From: Paludibacteraceae bacterium
GTDB taxonomy: Bacteria > Bacteroidota > Bacteroidia > Bacteroidales > Paludibacteraceae
Direction: 5' to 3'
Assembly: GCA_017457295.1 (NCBI GenBank)
Contig: JAFTHS010000019.1
Location: 1 to 60,054, forward strand
Length of the DNA stretch: 60,054 bases
This document shows, one piece after another, positions 10,253-19,566 of this stretch. Each line of letters begins with the position of its first letter. Position 1 is the stretch's first letter. Made by a program: the position numbers and the translations under genes. Under the pieces are notes generated by a model. It did not search any database, was not told the DNA's origin, and saw only the letters and a program-made list of their open reading frames with translations.

Positions 10253-10284
10253 TTGGCATAATAGCAATATTTTTTGTATCTTTG
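10253..10284 (+). promoter_or_regulatory. folP promoter (possibly leaderless transcript)
   Basis: TTGG (10253-10256) and TATCTTTG (10277-10284) are 20 bp apart. Transcription should start about 6-7 nt after the box, only a few bases from the folP ATG at 10293. Confidence 0.75.
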
Positions 10285-10292
10285 CAGGTCAA

Positions 10293-11135
10293 ATGAAAAA
10301 GAGCATTTTGTTACGGGGTCAGTTGGTAGATTTCTCGCGCCCGCGGGTGGCGGCAATTGTCAATTTATCTCCTGATAGTTTCTACACTTCGTATAGCGTT
10401 ATCGACGAAGCGGCTTTTCTCGTACAAATTGATACTCTTTTGCAAGAAGGAGCAGATTGGTTAGATCTAGGAGCATGCTCTACGCGCCCTGGATTCATAC
10501 CAGTATCTTCACAAGAGGAATGGCAATTACTGCGCAAGGGGATAGAGATAATCCGCCATCATTGGCCAAAGGTGCCTCTGTCTGTCGATACTTTCCGCGT
10601 TGAAATCGCAGAAAAAGCACTATCTTGCGGAGCGGATATGGTAAATGATGTAGGCATTATGAATGAAGATGTTGCTGTTTGGGGTGTCCTTGCGAATAGG
10701 GGTGTGCCGTATATTTTAACCTATTCGCAAGAAGCGGCCAGCACAAATATTATGTCGGATATGCTGCATTTCTTTCAAGAAAGATTAGATAGCTTGCATC
10801 GTCAAGGTATTGCAGATGTTGTCATAGATCCAGGCTTTGGATTTGCAAAGACAATCCAGCAAAATTACGCCATATTGCGTCAATTGGATGTTTTGCGAAC
10901 GTTGAATGCTCCCATTTTGGTAGGAGTGTCACGCAAATCAATGTTGTACAAGCCATTGCAAACTACTCCTGCAGATGTATTGCCTGCTACAGTGGCTGCT
11001 CACACTTTGGCACTTGAACGAGGAGCGGATATACTACGAGTCCATGATGTCAAGGCTGCAGTACAAGCAATTACTATTTATCAGTTAACCCATGATGTGC
11101 AGTTATCTGACACCATACAAAAGCAACCAAGATAA
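10293..11135 (+). CDS. folP: Dihydropteroate synthase
   Basis: Condenses 6-hydroxymethyl-dihydropterin diphosphate with p-aminobenzoate in folate synthesis and is the sulfonamide target. The 280-residue protein carries the family motifs IVNLSPDSF (22-30), DLGACSTRPG (58-67), SVDTFR (97-102), DPGFGF and GVSRKSMLY. Length is normal. It is followed after 6 nt by cdaA, an adjacency common in Bacteroidetes. The predicted mRNA start is almost at the ATG. Confidence 0.95.
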   Translation: MKKSILLRGQLVDFSRPRVAAIVNLSPDSFYTSYSVIDEAAFLVQIDTLLQEGADWLDLGACSTRPGFIPVSSQEEWQLLRKGIEIIRHHWPKVPLSVDTFRVEIAEKALSCGADMVNDVGIMNEDVAVWGVLANRGVPYILTYSQEAASTNIMSDMLHFFQERLDSLHRQGIADVVIDPGFGFAKTIQQNYAILRQLDVLRTLNAPILVGVSRKSMLYKPLQTTPADVLPATVAAHTLALERGADILRVHDVKAAVQAITIYQLTHDVQLSDTIQKQPR

Positions 11136-11141
11136 AAGCAT

Positions 11142-11942
11142 ATGTATATCGGACTGAAAGATATTATTGATATTTTGTTGGTATCCACCATTCTCTTTGG
11201 TGCTTATCAACTTTTGCGTCGTTCTGGTGCAAGCAATTTGTTTTGGGGAATCCTTGCATTTGTATTAGCATGGATGCTTGTTAGTTATGTGTTTGACTTA
11301 GAATTGACAGGCGCATTATTCGAGCGTTTTATCAGCGTAGGAGCTGTGGCTTTGGTGATTATTTTTCAGACCGAAATTCGTTCATTCTTTTATGGCATAG
11401 GTGCGCGTTTCAATATGGAACGTATTCGCCGTCATTGGTCCAAAACAAGAGATATAGAATTAGCCCAACGTCAGATAGACAGTATTGTTTTGGCATGTTC
11501 TCATATGTCAGCCTCCAAAACGGGAGCACTGATCATCATCGCTAATCAGCAGGGGCTTAATGAATATGCTGATACAGGAGAAATAGTAGACGCTACTATC
11601 TCAGTTCAGATGATTGAGAATATCTTTTTCAAGAATACTCCTCTTCATGACGGGGCAATGATTATTTCTGCGGGGCGTATTTACGCTGCGGCATGTATTT
11701 TACCTGTTTCCAAACGCCAAGATTTGCCAAAATCTTATGGACTTCGTCACCGAGCAGCATTGGGGTTGACTGAGAAAACAGATGCCATTGCTATCGTGGT
11801 TTCAGAGGAGACGGGCAAAATATCTGTGGCACAAGGCAATACAATAAAAGCGGTGACTACCAATGAATTGGAACACAAGTATTTGGCTCCTGCTTTCGGA
11901 ATTGAATATAAAGAAAAAAATAATATAGTAAATCGCAAATAG
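11142..11942 (+). CDS. cdaA: Diadenylate cyclase, CdaA type
   Basis: Makes the second messenger cyclic di-AMP from two ATP at the inner membrane. The 266-residue protein has three N-terminal membrane helices (about 8-20, 32-50 and 60-77), then a DAC domain with the catalytic DGA motif (PLHDGAMII, Asp170-Ala172) and the ATP-binding RHR (GLRHRAALG, 202-204). The layout and length match CdaA rather than DisA. It sits between folP and metG on one strand. Confidence 0.95.
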   Translation: MYIGLKDIIDILLVSTILFGAYQLLRRSGASNLFWGILAFVLAWMLVSYVFDLELTGALFERFISVGAVALVIIFQTEIRSFFYGIGARFNMERIRRHWSKTRDIELAQRQIDSIVLACSHMSASKTGALIIIANQQGLNEYADTGEIVDATISVQMIENIFFKNTPLHDGAMIISAGRIYAAACILPVSKRQDLPKSYGLRHRAALGLTEKTDAIAIVVSEETGKISVAQGNTIKAVTTNELEHKYLAPAFGIEYKEKNNIVNRK

Positions 11943-11960
11943 TCAAATTGTAAACTTAGT

Positions 11961-14036
11961 ATGACATTTCAACGAACTCTTGTAACTTCGGCTCTTCCAT
12001 ATGCCAATGGTCCCGTGCATATTGGACACCTTGCGGGTGTATATGTTCCAGCTGATATTTATGTTCGCTATCTCCGTTTGAAAGGCGAAAATGTGCTTTT
12101 TGTGGGTGGTAGCGATGAGCATGGTGTTCCTGTCACCATCCGTGCACGCAAAGAGGGTATTACCACCCAACAAGTAGTGGACCGTTACCATCAAATCATC
12201 AAAGATTCTTTTGAGGGTTTTGGTATATCTTTCGATGTGTATTCGCGCACGACTAGTCAAACGCACCATCAACTAGCATCCGACTTTTTCCGTCACCTCT
12301 ATGATAATGGTAAATTTGTAGAACAAACTTCCGAGCAGTTCTATGATCTAGAGACCCAGGAGTTCCTCACCGACCGCAACATCCGTGGTGAGTGTCCCCG
12401 TTGCCATGCTGCAGGTGCTTACGGCGACCAATGTGAGAAATGTGGTGCCACTCTTTCTCCCGATGAGCTCATCAATCCATACAACGCTATCAACGGTAAC
12501 CCGCTTACCAAAAAAGAAACCAAACATTGGTACTTGCCTCTTGACCAATACCAGCAATGGCTCGAAGAATGGATCTTACAGGAGCATAAAGAATGGCGTC
12601 CAAATGTGTATGGCCAATGCAAATCGTGGTTAGATGGTGGACTCCGTCCACGCGCTGTGACACGTGACCTTGATTGGGGGATTCCTGTGCCTGTGGAGGG
12701 TGCAGAGGGCAAGGTGCTCTACGTGTGGTTCGATGCTCCTATTGGTTACATCTCCAATACCAAAGAACTCTGCGATGCCAAGCCAGAGCAGTTCGGCTCA
12801 TGGGAGACTTGGTGGAAAGACCCTTCTACCCGCCTCATCCACTTTATCGGCAAAGACAACATCGTCTTCCACTGCATCGTCTTCCCTACTATGCTCAAAG
12901 CAGAGGGCAGTTATATTGTACCAGACAATGTACCTTCCAACGAGTTCCTCAACCTCGAGGGCGACAAGATCTCTACCTCTCGCAACTGGGCGGTATGGCT
13001 CAACGAGTACCTAGTGGATTTCCCTGGCAAACAAGATGTCTTACGTTATGTGCTTACGGCCAATGCCCCAGAAACCAAAGACAATGATTTCACCTGGGCA
13101 GATTTCCAAGCACGCAACAATAATGAGCTTGTAGCTATCTATGGAAATTTCGTGAACCGTGCCCTTGTGCTTACCAAGAAGTATTTCGATGGTAAAGTTC
13201 CTGCTGCTGGTACATTCAACGAATACGACCAAGCTACTATTGCCGAGTTCCAAAATGTAAAAGCCGAACTGGAGAAACTGCTCAACGATTTCCGCTTCCG
13301 CGATGCACAAAAAGAGGCTATGAATCTCGCACGTATCGGCAATAAATACCTCGCAGATACTGAACCTTGGAAAGTGGCAAAAACCGACATGGAGCGTACT
13401 GCTACCATTTTGCATCTTGCATTGCAGATTGCTGCTAACTTGAGTATTGCTTTCGAGCCATTCTTACCATTCTCTTCGGCTAAACTACGTCAAATGCTTT
13501 CAATGTCCGAATTGAGGTGGGAAGAATTAGGCCATATTGATTTGCTCAAAGAGGGGCAAGAGTTGGGCGAAGTCAGTCTGCTCTTCGAGAAGATTGAGGA
13601 TGCTACTATACAAGCGCAACTTGATCGCCTTGCTGCTATCAAGACTGCCAACGAAGAGGCTGAGAAGCAAGAGGCACTCCGTAATTGGCAACCAGAACCT
13701 ATCAAAGAAGCTACTAATATCGATGAATTTGCTAAAATGGATATCCGTGTGGCTACTGTGCTTGACTGCCAACCGGTTAAGAAATCCGAACGACTATTGC
13801 AGTTCCGTTTAGACGATGGAATGGGTGGTCGTACCATTCTTTCTGGTATTGCACAAAGTTATCCCGATCCATCGGTGTTGATAGGCAAGCAGATATTGTA
13901 TATTGCTAATTTCCCTTCTCGTAAGATGATGGGGATAGAGTCACAAGGTATGATTCTTTCGGCAGTAGATGCCGATGGCAAGTTGGTTGTCACCACGGTT
14001 ACTGCTCCCGTCAAGAATGGTAGCCAAGTGGGATGA
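11961..14036 (+). CDS. metG: Methionyl-tRNA synthetase
   Basis: Charges initiator and elongator tRNA-Met. The 691-residue class I enzyme has the HIGH motif (20-23), a zinc-knuckle with two CxxC pairs (CPRCH and CEKCG, about 145-161), the KMSKS counterpart KISTS, an anticodon-binding helical domain, and a C-terminal EMAP/Trbp-type tRNA-binding domain from about 580 ([12 protein letters not shown]). The presence of the C-terminal domain implies the usual dimeric form. It follows cdaA by 18 nt. Confidence 0.97.
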   Translation: MTFQRTLVTSALPYANGPVHIGHLAGVYVPADIYVRYLRLKGENVLFVGGSDEHGVPVTIRARKEGITTQQVVDRYHQIIKDSFEGFGISFDVYSRTTSQTHHQLASDFFRHLYDNGKFVEQTSEQFYDLETQEFLTDRNIRGECPRCHAAGAYGDQCEKCGATLSPDELINPYNAINGNPLTKKETKHWYLPLDQYQQWLEEWILQEHKEWRPNVYGQCKSWLDGGLRPRAVTRDLDWGIPVPVEGAEGKVLYVWFDAPIGYISNTKELCDAKPEQFGSWETWWKDPSTRLIHFIGKDNIVFHCIVFPTMLKAEGSYIVPDNVPSNEFLNLEGDKISTSRNWAVWLNEYLVDFPGKQDVLRYVLTANAPETKDNDFTWADFQARNNNELVAIYGNFVNRALVLTKKYFDGKVPAAGTFNEYDQATIAEFQNVKAELEKLLNDFRFRDAQKEAMNLARIGNKYLADTEPWKVAKTDMERTATILHLALQIAANLSIAFEPFLPFSSAKLRQMLSMSELRWEELGHIDLLKEGQELGEVSLLFEKIEDATIQAQLDRLAAIKTANEEAEKQEALRNWQPEPIKEATNIDEFAKMDIRVATVLDCQPVKKSERLLQFRLDDGMGGRTILSGIAQSYPDPSVLIGKQILYIANFPSRKMMGIESQGMILSAVDADGKLVVTTVTAPVKNGSQVG

Positions 14037-14139
14037 TACATAATAAATATATGTAAGGAAACATAATATATTCATATAAAAAAACAGAGAGTACCGAAAC
14101 GCTGAGAAGGGAGTAGGTATAACAAAAAATTTATATATC

Positions 14140-15744
14140 ATGATTAAAAATTTTATTCACCAGTTTCTGCATTTAGTAGATAGTGGCAAACTGCTAAAGT
14201 CGCCTTACAAATGGCTGTATGTACTATCGGGTGCATTGTGTTTCTTGCCTTTATTGGCCTTTGTTGGAGGCGTTATTGCGATGTGGGACGAAGTTATTAC
14301 TTTATTGGGTAATGGTTTCTGGAACAATTTCGTTAGCGTTTTTGTATTGATTCTTTTTGTTTATGCATTGTTAATCTTTGCTTTGATTGGATGGCATTTC
14401 TGGCTAAATAGAAAGAATAATATTGACAATATCATACCCGATAACTCACGTATCGTAGCTATTCCATTAGTAAGTGATTTGCTTCAATGCCAAGGACAAA
14501 TAATCAGCATTTTCATGGTGTTTGTTCCTTTTATTGCGGGCTTATTAGCTTACGTGGCATGTTTGCTTACGAATGGATTTGATATTTATAAGGATTTCAA
14601 CTTCTTGATTTATCTACTTGCGTTTGTTGTAGCAGTGATTGCAATCATTGTGGTTGCTTATTTGTATCTGTTGCTTATTCATTTCATTTGCGAGCGTATC
14701 CGTCTTTTGCCTCAAATCAGCAATGATGTGCATAGCATCCAAACAGGTATCCAAACCGAAGATGCTACTCCTTCTTATGCTTCATTTGCTTTGGAGCAAC
14801 CTACCACACCTCCATTGAAGGTTATTCTCTTCTCGCTTCTTGCTGCTGTTGTAGTTGCATTGGGAGTTGCATTCTACATCTCTATTTCTAATACAATCGC
14901 AATGAGCAAGTCAATCTACAAACCATTGAAAGAAAGCCGAATCGAAAAATTGAATGCGGATTACGAAGACTTCAACTCATTCTATTATGACGTTAGAGAG
15001 GCATGTGAGTTAGCAAAAGATACTGCTAAATTTGAAGAAATCAACTACAAGCGTCTCCATGCTTTCTTGACAGACTACTACTTCAACGATGAGTACAAGC
15101 AGCAGCTAGAGGAGCAAGCTCACAAGGCATATGATGAGCAGCAAATCCAACCAATTATGTCGCAAGTTGACAGTCTTGTTCAACTGTGGGAAGTGTATAT
15201 CGAGGAACATGACCCTGCTTCTTATTTGATTGTTAAAACTTATACAGACATCTATGAAGAAGAGAGTTGGTATTACACTTATGATCGTCCTGAATATTGG
15301 TTCTCGACCAGAGAGCCTATCAGCGAGGTGGTAGATGCTAATATTTCTTACGTGCCTCTCAACGAGAATGGAAGAAAACCATCTGGCGTTGCTGTCACCA
15401 AATGCAATCTTAAAGAGCTCCAAAAGCATAGAAGCAGAAAGTCCAGCTGTTATTATTCTAATATTGATGATAAATCGTTCTGGGATCGCTATACAATGAA
15501 TGTTACTATCAATAGCGTAACCTTAGAGGATGGTACTGTTATTAAGTCGGATGCACTTAATGCGGTTCCTGGCAGCATAAAGGAGTATATTGCTAACCCA
15601 TCTGACAAAAATCTTGAAATATTAATCAAGGAGCAACTCAAGAAGGATTTTGTTGGTCGAGTTGATTACGTGTCTCAAGTTGTTAATAAGGGGGTACGTG
15701 AGCAAGATCCTCTCTGTTTCGACTTTGTTGAGTACGAAGAATAA
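14140..15744 (+). CDS. Membrane protein of unknown function, five predicted helices
   Basis: I do not recognise this 534-residue protein. It has five strongly hydrophobic segments (about 25-49, 63-89, 119-143, 153-183 and 227-250) followed by a soluble domain of about 280 residues. That domain starts helical and charged (LKESRIEKLNADYEDFNSF), is rich in Tyr/Asp/Glu and holds an aromatic patch (ESWYYTYDRPEYWF). The odd number of helices would put the N- and C-termini on opposite sides. It stands alone: 103 bp after metG with no clear promoter seen, and a strong terminator behind. Codon use is like the housekeeping genes. No catalytic motif was seen. Confidence 0.7.
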   Translation: MIKNFIHQFLHLVDSGKLLKSPYKWLYVLSGALCFLPLLAFVGGVIAMWDEVITLLGNGFWNNFVSVFVLILFVYALLIFALIGWHFWLNRKNNIDNIIPDNSRIVAIPLVSDLLQCQGQIISIFMVFVPFIAGLLAYVACLLTNGFDIYKDFNFLIYLLAFVVAVIAIIVVAYLYLLLIHFICERIRLLPQISNDVHSIQTGIQTEDATPSYASFALEQPTTPPLKVILFSLLAAVVVALGVAFYISISNTIAMSKSIYKPLKESRIEKLNADYEDFNSFYYDVREACELAKDTAKFEEINYKRLHAFLTDYYFNDEYKQQLEEQAHKAYDEQQIQPIMSQVDSLVQLWEVYIEEHDPASYLIVKTYTDIYEEESWYYTYDRPEYWFSTREPISEVVDANISYVPLNENGRKPSGVAVTKCNLKELQKHRSRKSSCYYSNIDDKSFWDRYTMNVTINSVTLEDGTVIKSDALNAVPGSIKEYIANPSDKNLEILIKEQLKKDFVGRVDYVSQVVNKGVREQDPLCFDFVEYEE

Positions 15745-15764
15745 AATAAGTATCTTGAATATAT

Positions 15765-15800
15765 CACAAAAATGTAGCGCAACAGCGCTACATTTTTGTG
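15765..15800 (+). terminator. Terminator after the five-helix membrane protein gene
   Basis: A perfect 16-bp stem (15765-15780 with 15785-15800) closes an AACA tetraloop, with five T within the descending arm. It lies 21 bp after the stop codon. Confidence 0.85.
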
Positions 15801-15914
15801 TTTATACCTCTATCAATAGTCACATATTTGGATATACAATCGGCTTAAAGTACCAGTTTTGTGACTATAAAAATCACTTTGTCTAAATAAAAATGCAAAA
15901 AAATGCCTGAAAAT

Positions 15915-15945
15915 TTGGTCAATCCAAATAATTGTTGTACCTTTG
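15915..15945 (+). promoter_or_regulatory. tRNA-Met promoter
   Basis: TTGG (15915-15918) and TACCTTTG (15938-15945) are 19 bp apart. The predicted start near 15952 leaves a transcribed leader of about 70 nt before the tRNA. Confidence 0.8.
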
Positions 15946-15955
15946 CACCCGCATT

Positions 15956-16017
15956 TCGGAAAAGTGGCGGTCGCCTAATGCCGTAGAGCGGCAGTCATAG
16001 CGACAAGCGCATTCCGA
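15956..16017 (+). other. Structured 5' leader of the tRNA-Met transcript
   Basis: Three nested helices can form: TCGGAA/TTCCGA (15956-15961 with 16012-16017), GTCGC/GCGAC (15970-15974 with 16000-16004) and GCCG/CGGC (15980-15983 with 15989-15992, loop TAGAG). The outer helix ends 4 nt before the mature tRNA 5' end. A processing or folding role is inference. Confidence 0.45.
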
Positions 16018-16021
16018 CAAA

Positions 16022-16095
16022 GGCGGGATAGCTCAGCTGGTTAGAGCGCATGATTCATAATCATGAGGTCCCCAGTTCAATCCTGGGTCCCGCTA
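16022..16095 (+). tRNA. tRNA-Met (anticodon CAU)
   Basis: The cloverleaf is complete. The acceptor stem is GGCGGGA/TCCCGCT (one G-U at the end), with TA at 8-9, D stem GCTC/GAGC, anticodon stem CATGA/TCATG with loop TTCATAA, a 5-nt variable loop, T stem CCCAG/CTGGG with TTCAATC, and discriminator A at 16095. The 3' CCA is not encoded. The CAU anticodon could also be tRNA-Ile2, but the acceptor and D arm look like elongator Met. It has its own promoter and terminator. Confidence 0.93.
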
Positions 16096-16099
16096 CAAA

Positions 16100-16125
16100 A
16101 AAGACTGCATCGCGATGCAGTCTTT
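16100..16125. terminator. Bidirectional terminator between tRNA-Met and PorW-like gene
   Basis: A perfect 26-bp palindrome (AAAGACTGCATCG and its complement) is followed by a T-rich stretch on the plus strand and preceded by an A-run. It serves the converging tRNA and porW transcripts. Confidence 0.85.
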
Positions 16126-16148
16126 CTTATTTTATGTTTTAGATTAAC

Positions 16149-18857
16149 CTATCTGCCAACTACTTTCAAGTACTCTTCAATACTCAACGCACCTAGTTTG
16201 GTCGCATTTTCTTCGGTGATAGGAATAATTTGTCCTTGGTTACTATTGAGCCAGTTCATAAATTCGTTATTCTTTTGCAGCATTTTTTGATACCATTTTG
16301 CCTCTTCCAAGGTATCAAATCCAGATACTTGCAATGCACTCTGTCCTTGTGAGAACAGTGGTATTTGCTTCAAGTCGAAATCCTTAATCATAAATTGCGA
16401 GAAGTTGTACAAGGCCACTTGATAGAGCAGTGTATTTAGTATCTTTTCATCGTTAGGCACAATCATTAGTACTATCGAAGCCATATTAGTTTCTGTGCTA
16501 AATGCTAATACGCTATCTCCCTCCTCTATGTTCTCGGTCGTTTCTACTGCGCGACGGTCTTGTAGCGATGTGCCTATGCTTGCTTGGCTCTCTGCTCCTT
16601 GTCCCATCAGCGCAATCATATCTTTTGCCATCGCAGTCAATTCGTTATCTGGATAGCGGGTTACCATATCTTGCAATTCTTGTGTAAAGGCCTCTTGTCC
16701 TTCTGTTTTAGCTACTGCTATGGCGTTCAGGAATAGGAAGCGGGGCATCAACGGCGTCAATGGATAATGTTCTTCCGCATACTGTTTATTGGCTTTTACT
16801 GCTGCAAAATTATTGTTTTGGTAGTTGTAGTATGTATTTTCGTACAGCGAATCTTGCTCCGCAGACATCTTCTTCAATCGTTCAAAATAGTCTGGTTGTG
16901 ACACGATTGTTGCTTCTTTAGATTCTGGGAATTGTTGGATAATAGCTTTTCTGTATTGTTCTGCATCTGCTTTATTTTGGTTTTTCAGCGCAGTCAGATA
17001 TTGCATATAGTACAGTTCCACCAATCTCTCGTTCGTTGGGAAGCGACGGCAATACTCTTGGAAGGTAGCATCGCTCAATGCTTGGTCACCTACGCGGTCA
17101 CGGTATATATATACCATATTGTATAGTGCATCAGCAATTTGTTGATTCGAGCGTTCTATATCTTCTGCAGTCTTAGGTATTTGTTGCAGGTAGAATGCAG
17201 GTTTATGGTCATCTATTTCTGCTGTTTGTTCTGCTTTGCTAATGGTCTCCTCATTGGTGATCGAATCCTCTGGTATTTCTTCTTCTGTGGCCATGAAGGA
17301 CGAACTTGTCGAAGCTTTACTTAGGCGTCTCCAGTTATCTTCTAATATGCGATTACCCCATTGAGTACGGAATGTCTGTTTACCCGAACGCATGAGTTGA
17401 GGGTTATAGAAGTACCATGCTCCGCTGCCTCCTCCACCCAACATGTTTTGGGTATTCACGCTGCGTGGACCATTGTCATTTTCTGCTGCACGTTCTGCTT
17501 GAGCCAGTCGTTCGGCTTCGTCTTTTTCTGCTTGAATCAAGTCTGCAATTATTTTCTCCACTACTTTCAGTTGTTCTTCTTCGCTCAGAGCGGCTAAGCG
17601 TTGCAGCGAGTCTTGCAGCACTACTATATTGTGTTCTACTACCAGTTCATCCAAGGTCTCTGAACGGCGTTGTATACGAGCATATTGTTCGTTTTCTACG
17701 GAGAGTATTTGTGTTGCTTCTTTGTAGCATGGACTAGCTTTTACATAGTCACGTTGTTTGTAATATATGTCACCTGCATTCACCAGTACCACGGCTTTGT
17801 TTATTCCATTCTCTGTGCTACTTTCTATACCTTTTTCGTAGTATTCTAATGCTTTTGTTGTGTCTTCATGTTCCAAATAAATATCTCCTATAGTACCATA
17901 TATTTGGTCCAGTCGATTTTTGTGTTTATCCAGTTGCGCCATCTTTTGTAGGATATTGATCGACTTCTGAATGTCGTCTTCCAATTGCGATTGTTGCAGA
18001 CGGGCATTAAATTCCATTTCATTATCGGGTTGCAGGTCTAATACTCGTTTATATGCATTGCGTGCGGCGGATTTATCGCCTTGCATCTGGTATAGTTGTC
18101 CCAGCACGTAGTAGAAGCGTGGACGATTGCCTCTTCTATCTTCGTTTTTTACTGCTATTTTCACAAATGGTATAGCGGCATCATATTGTTTGGTTTTCAG
18201 CAATATGTCTGCACTCACAGCCGAATAGAGTGGCGCACTATTTTTGCTCAAATGGTCCACTTGCACTTTTCTCAGCACATCTTCTGCCTCGTACAGCCAT
18301 CCCAACTCCGCGTACGCTCGAGCCGACCATAGTTGACATTGTGCTACTATGTCTTTGTCATAGGCATAGTGGCGAGCTATATAGTTGAACGTACTAATGC
18401 TACCCAGAAAGTCGCCTTTATGAAATTCCGCTTTGCCTAGTAGTAGCCATGCCTTGCCCATTTGGTTGTTAAATTCTTCTTGTTCCAACCATGCTTTGTA
18501 CTCTGGATCTTTGCGGCGCTTTTCTTGATTCACTTTTGGTCGTGCCTTGATGCTATGTAGTTTGATGCACTTGCGGCATTTTTCTATGGTTCCATCCATC
18601 TGAGAGGTAGCTGCTTTAGCGGCCTCATGATTTGACACGGGATATAGATTCAGTACGGTAGAATAGTCATCTTCGTTGGCTTCACGAATCGCATCTTCGC
18701 CTTCTGCAAACGAAATATTACCATTGTAGTAAATATTGTATTTGGTTTTCGTTTGATGAAAACTGCGACTTGCCCATGTGTTTTTCTGCGTAGAGCATGC
18801 GGTATGCATCGTGGCATATGCACACAGCAGTAGTATGTATATAATGTGTCTCTTCAT
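16149..18857 (-). CDS. porW: PorW/SprE-like tetratricopeptide lipoprotein
   Basis: A 902-residue envelope lipoprotein resembling PorW/SprE, a periplasmic component associated with type IX secretion. The signal peptide ends at the lipobox HTACS (Cys21). The conserved start of the mature part is TKTKYNIYYNGNISFAEGED, followed by many TPR pairs (for example AWLLLGKAEFHKGDF, RPRFYYVLGQLYQMQGDKSAA, GTIGDIYLEHEDTTKALEYY) through about residue 400. A low-complexity glutamate/alanine linker and further TPR-like repeats come next, and the end (FDTLEEAKWYQKMLQKN) resembles a SPOR-like segment. It is last in the DUF5063-exonuclease-rlmI-tsaB operon, 2 nt after tsaB. Homologues also occur in species without T9SS, so the role is probable, not certain. 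Confidence 0.75.
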   Translation of the reverse strand: MKRHIIYILLLCAYATMHTACSTQKNTWASRSFHQTKTKYNIYYNGNISFAEGEDAIREANEDDYSTVLNLYPVSNHEAAKAATSQMDGTIEKCRKCIKLHSIKARPKVNQEKRRKDPEYKAWLEQEEFNNQMGKAWLLLGKAEFHKGDFLGSISTFNYIARHYAYDKDIVAQCQLWSARAYAELGWLYEAEDVLRKVQVDHLSKNSAPLYSAVSADILLKTKQYDAAIPFVKIAVKNEDRRGNRPRFYYVLGQLYQMQGDKSAARNAYKRVLDLQPDNEMEFNARLQQSQLEDDIQKSINILQKMAQLDKHKNRLDQIYGTIGDIYLEHEDTTKALEYYEKGIESSTENGINKAVVLVNAGDIYYKQRDYVKASPCYKEATQILSVENEQYARIQRRSETLDELVVEHNIVVLQDSLQRLAALSEEEQLKVVEKIIADLIQAEKDEAERLAQAERAAENDNGPRSVNTQNMLGGGGSGAWYFYNPQLMRSGKQTFRTQWGNRILEDNWRRLSKASTSSSFMATEEEIPEDSITNEETISKAEQTAEIDDHKPAFYLQQIPKTAEDIERSNQQIADALYNMVYIYRDRVGDQALSDATFQEYCRRFPTNERLVELYYMQYLTALKNQNKADAEQYRKAIIQQFPESKEATIVSQPDYFERLKKMSAEQDSLYENTYYNYQNNNFAAVKANKQYAEEHYPLTPLMPRFLFLNAIAVAKTEGQEAFTQELQDMVTRYPDNELTAMAKDMIALMGQGAESQASIGTSLQDRRAVETTENIEEGDSVLAFSTETNMASIVLMIVPNDEKILNTLLYQVALYNFSQFMIKDFDLKQIPLFSQGQSALQVSGFDTLEEAKWYQKMLQKNNEFMNWLNSNQGQIIPITEENATKLGALSIEEYLKVVGR

Positions 18858-18859
18858 AT

Positions 18860-19564
18860 CTATTCTAATCCTTTGATATGGCTTGGTGCGGCTACAAATT
18901 CTTTCAGGTAGAATGGCTCATAGTATGCCACTTGTTTCACGTCTAATATTTTTTGCGTTGCTTGTTGTTCTGCCAGTTGCCCCATGTATATTGCTTGAGG
19001 CACTACGTCATCAACAAAGCATGCATTTTTTGCGCTGATTACTTCTTTGCATTTGGCTGCACCATTGCCGAAGAAATATGCTTTACCTTTCTCCAGCAGT
19101 TCGCCGTATGACGTTGTGTCTATTATTTTCGCTTCTATATCTCCTATTCGTTGCAGGTTAGTTGGTTGATATTGAGCGGTATATACTTCCATTCTTCTGG
19201 CATCAATCATGGGGCATAGTATGGCATTCTCTTCCATGTCTGGGGCAACTGCCTGCGCTGCGGCACATAGTATCTGCAGTGTATCTACGGGAATAAGCGG
19301 AATGTTCCTACCATAGCATACTCCTTTTGCCAAGCTTGCTCCTATCCGCAATCCTGTATAGCTGCCGGGCCCTTCCGACAATGCTACTGCGTCCAATGTC
19401 CAACCGTTCTTGCTTGCTGTTTCCAGCAGTTCTTCTACGAATACGGCCAGTTCGCTAGCGTGATTTGCTCCGTTCAGATTGGCTTTTTGTGCCACTGCTT
19501 TGCCGTCTATTGTGATGGCGGCGGAGCAGCACGAGGTTGATGTTTCTATGTTCAGTATTGTCAT
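18860..19564 (-). CDS. tsaB: tRNA threonylcarbamoyladenosine biosynthesis protein TsaB
   Basis: Partner of TsaD and TsaE in making the t6A37 modification on ANN-decoding tRNAs. The 234-residue protein has the ASKHA-like N-terminus LNIETSTSCCSAAI, the hallmark SEGPGSYTGLRIG (about 63-75), and CPMIDARRMEVYTAQY. It is cytoplasmic. It is packed between rlmI (2-nt gap) and porW (2-nt gap) on the minus strand. Confidence 0.95.
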   Translation of the reverse strand: MTILNIETSTSCCSAAITIDGKAVAQKANLNGANHASELAVFVEELLETASKNGWTLDAVALSEGPGSYTGLRIGASLAKGVCYGRNIPLIPVDTLQILCAAAQAVAPDMEENAILCPMIDARRMEVYTAQYQPTNLQRIGDIEAKIIDTTSYGELLEKGKAYFFGNGAAKCKEVISAKNACFVDDVVPQAIYMGQLAEQQATQKILDVKQVAYYEPFYLKEFVAAPSHIKGLE

Positions 19565-19566
19565 GG

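Noticed and set aside
18925-18940. Half match to a parS site (TTGTTTCACGT)
   Set aside because: Only one half of the palindrome TGTTTCACGTGAAACA is present, and it encodes conserved tsaB residues. No full site was found near parAB.
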